From positions 1 through 11,376 of the forward strand of contig JAMCQR010000059.1 of the NCBI GenBank assembly GCA_023379555.1: a stretch of DNA of 11,376 nucleotides, given 5' to 3'. A program made the position numbers and the translations under genes. The notes beneath the pieces are model-generated. The model was not told where the DNA came from and ran no database searches. It was given only the letters and a program-made list of their open reading frames with translations. Numbering within the stretch: the stretch's first letter is position 1; each line of letters opens with the position of its first letter. Origin of the DNA: Thermoplasmatota archaeon (GTDB taxonomy: Archaea > Thermoplasmatota > Thermoplasmata > Thermoplasmatales > GCA-001856825). Of this stretch, positions 6,135 to 11,376 are shown piece by piece.

Positions 6135-8759
6135 TCATTTTGACACTGATACGCAGAATCCTTTCCCACAGTTCACGTTCATTCCCTGAACTGAGTACGA
6201 TCTTGTCACTATCAATTCTCTTGTTTCGATCTTCCTTCCTTCAAACTCCACGTATTGATCTGCAATATGCGAGGGATCTTCTCTGATCTTCCTTATGAAA
6301 TCTTCCGCCCTTTCTCTTAGCGTCGAATATAATTCAGGCGTCAATCTAATAGATTCAATCCTCTCTACAATTTTCCAAGTCATTGGATAATGAAGCTCTC
6401 TGGCTCTTAATGTTCCCATGACATCATCTTCGTCAACTATTGCAACACCGGAAGCTAACTGAGGATTCCTGTCCGCTGGCATATTTTTTCCTGACTGGCC
6501 AGTTATCAAGGCATTTGTGGTTGTTATTATTGATATTTCCGATAATTCGTTAGACAGAGGAATTTTCTCTTTGACTTTTAAGTCTCTCATCATCGAGATC
6601 GCTTCTACAGTGGTTTCACCGATCTGAGCGTTCCTTACGTCGTACGGGGATGTGTCAGGAATTTGCAGATCGAAAACACTCCTCTTCTGCTCCCTCTCTC
6701 TGAAGAGCCTCTGGTAGGAATCCTCAGCTATGAATGGGAATATAGGTGAGATCATTATTATTGAAGACAGGAGGACACGGTATGCCGTTTCATAAGTCTT
6801 GTAGCCGTTAATCCTGTGCTTGATTATCTCAACGTAATTATCAGCCAGATCGTGCCAGATGAACGCTTCAGCGAGCCGTAATGCCCGGTCAAATTCGAAG
6901 TCATTCATGGCGCTGCTCACTTCCTTTATTGCAGAATTCATCTGTCTGATTATCCAGTGGTCTGCTGGTCTCATCTCGTCATTCTCTGTTTGTTTTCCCC
7001 TGTAAAATTCGAGGAAACTCACGAGGTTATAGATCTTGTTCATCAGTCTTTGACCTCTGACCAGATCCCTCTCCCTGAATGCGGTGTCCTCCCCAAGCGA
7101 GCACGAGGCTGTGAAATACCTGAATGCGTCCGCCCCGTACTTCTCTAACAGAACATTTGGATCCACGACGTTTCCCCACGATGCGTGCATCGGACGTCCA
7201 TCCGGAGCCATGATGTTTCCGTCGACCATTATTTCCTTCCATGGGTCCTGGCCGGTCAGAAGATTTCCCCTCAGTACACTGTAGTAAGCCCATGTCCTTA
7301 TGATGTCCTGCCCCTGAGGCCTCAGGGACATAGGATAGAGTTTTGAGAACAGTTTTTCGTCTCGTGCGTAGAAAGTATTGAACAACGGTGAGATAGATGA
7401 ATCCATCCAGGTATCAAATACCTCTTCGGATCCCTTAAGGGGAAGGTGACAGGTGGGACAGTCCTTCACCGGCGGGGGATCTATGAGCGGATCGACATAG
7501 CACTGCTCTTCTTTAGCGACTACCTGGTGACCATTGTCGCACTCCCAGACAGGAATGGGTGTAGCGAAGTATCTCTGCCTTGAGACCACCCAGTCCCACG
7601 ATAGCGAGTCTATCCAATCGTCCAATCTCTTCTTCATGAACAACGGGTGCCATTCCAGCTTTTCCGACCACTTCTTGAGGTCATCCTTGGAATCCATCGA
7701 CCTGACAAACCACTGTTCCTTCTGCAGGTATTCTAGGGGTGTTCCGCACCGCCAGCAGGTACCGACATTCTGTTTGATTGTTGTGCTTGAAACAAAGTCT
7801 CCTGACAACTTTAGGTCTTCGATAATTTTCTTCTTTACGTCCTTAGTTTGAAGACCAGAATATTTTCCAGCTATCTCTGTCAACTTTCCCCGCTCATCTA
7901 TGCTCTTGAGGAAGGGGAGTGAGTGTTTGTAGATCATTTTCAGGTCGGCCTTATCACCCACGGAACAAATCATTTCTGCTCCTGTTCCGAAATCCGTCAA
8001 GACATCTTCATCCGTGATTATCGGAACTGACTTTCCAAAAATAGGGAGTTTTACCTGCTTGCCCACCAAGCGGGTATATCGTTCATCCTTCGGATTTACC
8101 GCAATCGCAACACAAGCAGCTATCAGCTCCGGTCTTGTGGTAGATATGATGAGTTCGGCGCCCTCTCCCTTGAATTTTATATCATTAAGGGGAACGTCGC
8201 GCTCCTCATACACGATCTCTGATTCTGCGATTGCTGTTTCGCAACGCGGACACCAGTTGACGGGATGGCTGCCCTTGTAAGCGATCCCCTTCTCAAACAT
8301 CCTAATAAATGAAATTTGGGTGTACTTCCTGTACATCTCAGAGTTAGTCCTGTAGTAAAGAGAAGGATCGGCTGTTATGCCCAGGGATTGGAACTGGCCA
8401 ATCATCGCTTGTATGTTCCCCTCGGCAAACTCCTCGCAAAGTTTTACGAATTCCTGCCTATCATATTCCCTCATCTTGATACCGTACTTCTTCTCAACGT
8501 TGACCTCAATCGGCATTCCGTTAACGTCAAAACAGAGCGGGAAGAACACCTCTTCCCCTTTTATCTTATGGTACTTCGCAACCATGTCGATGTGGGAATA
8601 GTGGAACGCATGCCCTATGTGCATCTTTCCGGATGCATACCTTGGGGGTGTATCGATGCTGTATGTGGGTTTACTGGAATTGAAGTCGTACTGGAATACC
8701 CTCTCCTCGTTCCAGAAGTTGCTCCACTTCTTTTCACTCTCTCTGAAGTCGTGTGGCAT
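6135..8759 (-). CDS. valS: Valyl-tRNA synthetase
   Basis: This class Ia enzyme charges tRNA-Val and edits threonyl-tRNA-Val. At 874 residues it is typical of the archaeal form. Features in order: the class I HIGH motif in GKMHIGHAFHYSHID at 44-58; FPLCFDVNGMPIEV at 73-86; the inserted editing domain at about 190-340 with STTRPELIAACVAIA at 206-220 and the GTGAEM loop near 258-263; Cys335 and Cys338 in CWRCG, and Cys434 and Cys437 in CPTC, as probable zinc ligands; the catalytic-core DWVVSRQRYFATPIPVW at 388-404; VFDTWMDSS at 447-455; RTWAYYS at 488-494; and the anticodon-binding helical domain after about 600. The KMSKS signature is replaced by PMHAS at 523-527 in GRPMHASWGNVV, which is unusual. 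Specificity for valine rather than isoleucine rests on overall resemblance and the editing motif. A TATA-like box 24 nt before the ATG indicates a leaderless mRNA. Confidence 0.95.
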   Translation of the reverse strand: MPHDFRESEKKWSNFWNEERVFQYDFNSSKPTYSIDTPPRYASGKMHIGHAFHYSHIDMVAKYHKIKGEEVFFPLCFDVNGMPIEVNVEKKYGIKMREYDRQEFVKLCEEFAEGNIQAMIGQFQSLGITADPSLYYRTNSEMYRKYTQISFIRMFEKGIAYKGSHPVNWCPRCETAIAESEIVYEERDVPLNDIKFKGEGAELIISTTRPELIAACVAIAVNPKDERYTRLVGKQVKLPIFGKSVPIITDEDVLTDFGTGAEMICSVGDKADLKMIYKHSLPFLKSIDERGKLTEIAGKYSGLQTKDVKKKIIEDLKLSGDFVSSTTIKQNVGTCWRCGTPLEYLQKEQWFVRSMDSKDDLKKWSEKLEWHPLFMKKRLDDWIDSLSWDWVVSRQRYFATPIPVWECDNGHQVVAKEEQCYVDPLIDPPPVKDCPTCHLPLKGSEEVFDTWMDSSISPLFNTFYARDEKLFSKLYPMSLRPQGQDIIRTWAYYSVLRGNLLTGQDPWKEIMVDGNIMAPDGRPMHASWGNVVDPNVLLEKYGADAFRYFTASCSLGEDTAFRERDLVRGQRLMNKIYNLVSFLEFYRGKQTENDEMRPADHWIIRQMNSAIKEVSSAMNDFEFDRALRLAEAFIWHDLADNYVEIIKHRINGYKTYETAYRVLLSSIIMISPIFPFIAEDSYQRLFREREQKRSVFDLQIPDTSPYDVRNAQIGETTVEAISMMRDLKVKEKIPLSNELSEISIITTTNALITGQSGKNMPADRNPQLASGVAIVDEDDVMGTLRARELHYPMTWKIVERIESIRLTPELYSTLRERAEDFIRKIREDPSHIADQYVEFEGRKIETRELIVTRSYSVQGMNVNCGKGFCVSVSK

Positions 8760-8778
8760 TTAGTTCAGATAGCCTTGA

Positions 8779-8787
8779 ATTAAAAAA
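8779..8787 (-). promoter_or_regulatory. TATA-like box for valS
   Basis: On the minus strand the tract CCTTTTTTTAATTC is centred about 24 nt before the valS ATG at 8759. There is no ribosome-binding site between it and the start, consistent with a leaderless mRNA. Confidence 0.5.
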
Positions 8788-8896
8788 AGGTTCTTGTCAA
8801 CTCTTCGCAATTTAGAACATAGAAACAATTCATAGTCAAGATTGCCCTCCACTGGTTAGAGACGTTGTAACAATTTTGTTTTTTTTCTACAGAAAG

Positions 8897-8904
8897 CTTT
8901 TAAG
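8897..8904 (+). promoter_or_regulatory. TATA-like box for the exported protein gene
   Basis: CTTTTAAG, preceded by AGAAAG as a possible BRE, is centred about 24 nt before the GTG at 8925. This spacing, together with GAGGA at 8913-8917, decides the start choice for the gene. A run of eight T at 8879-8886 lies just upstream. Confidence 0.5.
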
Positions 8905-8924
8905 TCGAATTCGAGGATTTGTTT

Positions 8925-10379
8925 GTGAATAGAGCGGTAGTAGTCGTAGTTGTAATTTTAGTGATTGCATCCTTGTCTCTGGGGATAGGACTTTATGAGC
9001 ACTCTTCACTGCAGCCATCAGGGGAACTGGGACCTGGACTCGTGCTTTCAGTCGCACCTTCCTCTTCAGGCCTTAATGCAACCTCTGCAGTGTTTCTCTA
9101 TGCATCCATTCAGATCTACGTAAACCCTTCACCCTCCGTAAGCACCGGGTTGCAGGCGTTCACATATGTTGCACCTCTCTTCAACGGAAGTACGAATTCC
9201 ACCGGAGATTTGGTCTCCAACTTGTCGTACGGGTTCTACTCCCTCGCAGATAACTGGACGTCCTACTTCATGCACACTGGAAACCTGGGCGCGATGACGT
9301 CCTTCATAGCAGAGGTCTCGTACTACTACAGTGAAAACTCTACGGACATGGTCTCCTATCAGTCTATAGTCGTACCTTTCGACCCTGCGTTCTACATTCT
9401 TCCTACTGGTAATTTCCTTAACGTGACAAAGATATACGGATACCATCATCTAAGCAATCTGACGTTCCAAGACCATCCCTCCCTTTCATCTATGAAAGGA
9501 TACCACTACAACTCTTCCACTCAGTACCCATCGATAGTAGGAACAAATGACCTGCCTCTTGGAATAGGAGGAGGAAACGGCAGCAATTTCTGGTCTTTGA
9601 TTAAATCGACGTCATTTAGTAATGAGACCATTCCTCTAGCTTGGGCGAACAACTCCATACTCTCCAGCAACAATGAAGCAATCAATTTAGATGTGTTTTT
9701 GGGCTCTGCGAGCCAAGAAGCACTGTTTCATGTGGGCCAAATAGGCAGTGTCAGTGGGTCCATCTCCTATTCTGTACTTTCTAACAGCTCCTACACTTCT
9801 CCTGAAAACAGCAACGGTAGTTGGGTAGATGGGACGATCCCTTATAGTGCCTATCCCCTGAGTGACAATCCGCCTCATACGATCATGCTTTACGTACTCG
9901 GAACAATAACGTTGGATCAGTTCAGGGAATATGTTTACACCTCTGGTGGATATCAGCCATCAAATAACTACCACTATACGACAGAGATTTCTTCGCTAAA
10001 CGTGAATGGGAACGGCAATTACGACATGGGTTTCATGGGCATCACGAGCGAAACCACTTGGTCATTGATGGAGCCTCACAACCTTGTGAAATATCTCTTT
10101 TCGTCCTCATACATAAGTGCAAAGAATTACACAATGTCCAATGGCGCGAATGCTGACTGGTCCACCATAGAGGATAGTATGACATCCGCTTCCAGCAATC
10201 TGTGGCCAGAAATCAACTCACTTTTCGGAATTGCGCTTTCTGTTGTTGGTGTAATCGCTGCTGCAGACGGTTGGTCCCCCGGTTCTGGATGGGCAGACCT
10301 AGCTTCTACCGTTGCAACCTACGCTGGGGTTGCATCATCCGTGTACGGTCCTGCTAAACACTCAGGTAACTGCAGTTAG
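8925..10379 (+). CDS. Large exported, sequon-rich protein of unknown function, probably frameshifted near its 3' end
   Basis: I do not recognise the family. From the GTG at 8925 the frame encodes 484 residues (a TTG at 8919 would add two). The start has a very hydrophobic run of valines and leucines (residues 3-22) after an N-terminal Asn-Arg, a signal peptide or membrane anchor. The rest is soluble and beta-type, rich in Ser, Asn, Gly and Tyr and poor in charged residues. It contains about 15 N-x-S/T sequons (for example NAT, NWT, NVT, NLT, NYT) and no cysteine until the last residues. This suggests a heavily glycosylated extracellular or surface protein adapted to acid. Near the end, SLFGIALSVVGVIAAADGW is a Gly/Ala-rich hydrophobic stretch. 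The frame stops at 10379 with PAKHSGNCS, which does not resemble the rest; the proper end appears to continue in the next frame to 10545. A thermopsin-like protease, S-layer component or secreted toxin cannot be told apart. Confidence 0.75.
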   Translation: MNRAVVVVVVILVIASLSLGIGLYEHSSLQPSGELGPGLVLSVAPSSSGLNATSAVFLYASIQIYVNPSPSVSTGLQAFTYVAPLFNGSTNSTGDLVSNLSYGFYSLADNWTSYFMHTGNLGAMTSFIAEVSYYYSENSTDMVSYQSIVVPFDPAFYILPTGNFLNVTKIYGYHHLSNLTFQDHPSLSSMKGYHYNSSTQYPSIVGTNDLPLGIGGGNGSNFWSLIKSTSFSNETIPLAWANNSILSSNNEAINLDVFLGSASQEALFHVGQIGSVSGSISYSVLSNSSYTSPENSNGSWVDGTIPYSAYPLSDNPPHTIMLYVLGTITLDQFREYVYTSGGYQPSNNYHYTTEISSLNVNGNGNYDMGFMGITSETTWSLMEPHNLVKYLFSSSYISAKNYTMSNGANADWSTIEDSMTSASSNLWPEINSLFGIALSVVGVIAAADGWSPGSGWADLASTVATYAGVASSVYGPAKHSGNCS

Positions 10380-10545
10380 CGACAGCGTGTACTTATTTGC
10401 AGGTGGTGTGAGCCTTGGGAATCCTGTCGGTTCTTCGAATAGTCTCGTTCTGAATACTATCGTGAACAATGTTTCCATGGCAATCAATGGAGGAAATGGA
10501 CAGTTCAATATTGCTGTATATGACCTTGAAGCGGTCGCAACCTAG
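10356..10545 (+). pseudogene. Out-of-frame C-terminal continuation of the exported protein gene
   Basis: In the frame one nucleotide ahead of the preceding gene an open stretch runs to a TAG at 10543-10545. It encodes TQVTAVSDSVYLFAGGVSLG and then further Gly/Asn/Ser/Val-rich beta-type sequence, with the sequon NVS and a final YDLEAVAT. Composition and style match the upstream protein, and no start or ribosome-binding site of its own is convincing. Removing one base, for example one A of the AAA at 10356-10358, joins the two into a single frame of about 539 residues (…VYGPANTQVTAVS…). Sequencing error, a real mutation or programmed +1 frameshifting are the possible causes. Confidence 0.65.
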
Positions 10546-10578
10546 TTTTCTCATTTCTTGATTTTGTTTTCCCCTTTT
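10546..10578 (+). terminator. T-rich terminator region after the exported protein gene
   Basis: Directly after the TAG at 10545 there are repeated T-runs (TTTTC, ATTTC, GATTTTGTTTTCCCCTTTTG). This is the type of oligo-T region that ends archaeal transcripts, and its position supports 10545 rather than 10379 as the true gene end. Confidence 0.5.
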
Positions 10579-10644
10579 GATTGATTCATTCGATACGCAG
10601 AATATTTCAATTTGAAGAATCTGAGTCTACCCTTGGCTTGATCT

Positions 10645-11055
10645 TCAGCTCTTCTTGAATGCCTTGAACAGCTTTGCCAGTGATTCCACGGCCCTTGTGG
10701 AATATTCCTCAATCCTCGCGACAGCCTGGTCATGCTCGGCCCCGGGTCCGATTATTCCTATCGTGACGGGTTTCTCGTACTCGTTGGACAGGTCGACTAT
10801 CTTTCTGACCGATTGGTTTATCACGAGATCGTCGTGCTTCGTTTCCCCCTTTATCACAGCCCCTAAAAGAGCAACTCCATCAATGTTCTTCTTTTTCAGA
10901 AGCAACTTCACCGCAAGGGGCATATCGAAGACGCCCGGCACCCTAATTGATTCGTGTTCAAAGCCGAGGAGGTCAGATTGTTCTTCAGCCTTCTTTTGCA
11001 TAAGCGAAGTGATGTCATAATTGAAGTCCGAAACCACCAAACCTATTCTTGACAT
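10645..11055 (-). CDS. ribH: 6,7-dimethyl-8-ribityllumazine synthase
   Basis: RibH condenses 5-amino-6-ribitylaminouracil with 3,4-dihydroxy-2-butanone 4-phosphate to give lumazine, the penultimate step of riboflavin synthesis; the enzyme forms pentamers or 60-subunit shells. Signatures (136-residue numbering) are VSDFNYDIT at 8-16 (substrate pocket), [15 protein letters not shown] at 39-53, [14 protein letters not shown] at 65-78 with His74 at the catalytic position, and the C-terminal [16 protein letters not shown] place the start at the ATG at 11055, one nucleotide after the ribC stop, because GTGAGG lies 6 nt before it as ribosome-binding site. The GTG at 11067 would start inside that site and overlap ribC. 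It is translated with ribC as an operon. The C-terminal end is basic (KAFKKS). Confidence 0.95.
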   Translation of the reverse strand: MSRIGLVVSDFNYDITSLMQKKAEEQSDLLGFEHESIRVPGVFDMPLAVKLLLKKKNIDGVALLGAVIKGETKHDDLVINQSVRKIVDLSNEYEKPVTIGIIGPGAEHDQAVARIEEYSTRAVESLAKLFKAFKKS

Positions 11056-11056
11056 T

Positions 11057-11376
11057 TTAATCCTCACTCAGAATTTGTCCTGCACTATTATATCCTTGCC
11101 TGAGACCCTTCCCTGCCATTGGAGCCAGAGAATGACCGCCATCCCTGACGAGTTTTACCAGGTTTACAGCGTGTTTCGTCGCCCTGTCTTTGGAAAGCGA
11201 AAAAAGCTGTGCCTCCTCCACTTCATCTTCATGGACCGTGACGTCCATGATGTGTCGCTTTGCATTCAGTTGCGCCTGGATTAGCCCTATGCTCGTCGCC
11301 AGATAGCTGTACTTGTCCAGCTTCGTCTTCCCTACCCAGCCAAGAGTGATCACACCTTCGCATCCCTCTTCGAAGA
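11057..11376 (-). CDS. ribC: Riboflavin synthase, archaeal RibC type, 5' part cut off by the window edge
   Basis: RibC dismutates two lumazine molecules into riboflavin and the ribitylaminouracil precursor. The archaeal enzyme is unrelated to the bacterial/eukaryotic RibE form and instead resembles lumazine synthase. About 105 C-terminal residues of roughly 155 are present, and the frame stays open to the right edge ([20 protein letters not shown]). Recognisable blocks are [26 protein letters not shown] and MAGKGLRQG, which match what I remember of the Methanocaldococcus jannaschii enzyme. The last codons (SEED-type end followed by TAA) contain the GTGAGG ribosome-binding site of ribH, so the two are translationally linked. 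The start and promoter lie outside the window. Confidence 0.95.
   Translation of the reverse strand, partial: FEEGCEGVITLGWVGKTKLDKYSYLATSIGLIQAQLNAKRHIMDVTVHEDEVEEAQLFSLSKDRATKHAVNLVKLVRDGGHSLAPMAGKGLRQGYNSAGQILSED

Noticed and set aside
8316..8783. A 155-codon plus-strand open frame
   Set aside because: It is antisense to the 5' part of valS, has no family features, and valS explains the sequence fully.
8869..8886. AACAA-TT-TTGTT followed by eight T on the plus strand, resembling a terminator
   Set aside because: No plus-strand gene lies upstream (valS runs the other way) and a 2-nt loop is too tight for a hairpin; it is more likely AT-rich promoter surroundings.
11055..11067. GTG at 11067 as the ribH start
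   Set aside because: That GTG is part of the GTGAGG ribosome-binding site for the ATG at 11055 and would force an overlap with ribC.
1..11376. tRNA, rRNA, CRISPR, insertion sequence or phage genes
   Set aside because: No T-loop/acceptor pairing, repeat-spacer pattern, terminal inverted repeats or transposase/integrase-like frames were seen on either strand.

Overview
The window reads as chromosomal DNA of a thermoacidophilic euryarchaeon of the Thermoplasmatales type. This rests on four things. (1) The proteasome alpha subunit matches what I remember of the Thermoplasma acidophilum protein through its first 30 residues and carries Lys66 at the same number. (2) The gene set is archaeal: SBDS beside psmA, diphthine synthase DphB, archaeal-type riboflavin synthase RibC and an archaeal valyl-tRNA synthetase. 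(3) Many genes have a TATA-like box centred about 24-28 nt before the start codon, which implies leaderless mRNAs. (4) A large, nearly cysteine-free, sequon-rich exported protein fits an acidophile surface. The species assignment is inference, and no database search was possible.

Layout. Positions 1-1222 (minus strand): psmA followed by SBDS, which runs off the left edge; this is the start of the classical archaeal proteasome-exosome gene string. Positions 1299-2731 (minus): a calcineurin-like phosphoesterase overlapping dphB by 4 nt. From 2769 the plus strand carries thiL, and then a histidine phosphatase at 3774-4349. A 268-nt convergent gap (4350-4617) holds a T-run terminator and a small hairpin. 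Positions 4618-5127 (minus): a four-helix membrane protein. A 192-nt gap (5128-5319) with three inverted repeats follows. Positions 5320-6100 (minus): a zinc-ribbon protein overlapping a PPC/DUF296 protein, with a TATA-like box for the second gene inside the first. Positions 6135-8759 (minus): valS. Position 8925 onward (plus): the exported glycoprotein-like gene, apparently broken by a 1-nt frameshift near 10350, with its C-terminal end in the next frame to 10545. Positions 10645-11376 (minus): ribC (partial) and ribH, the last two steps of riboflavin synthesis.

Most of the window is housekeeping: protein turnover, ribosome and EF-2 maturation, tRNA charging, and thiamine and flavin cofactors. 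The parts worth a second look are the exported protein and its frameshift, the degenerate KMSKS signature in ValRS, the nested promoter in the zinc-ribbon/PPC pair, and the dyad-rich gap at 5195-5289. I found no tRNA, rRNA, CRISPR array, transposase or integrase.
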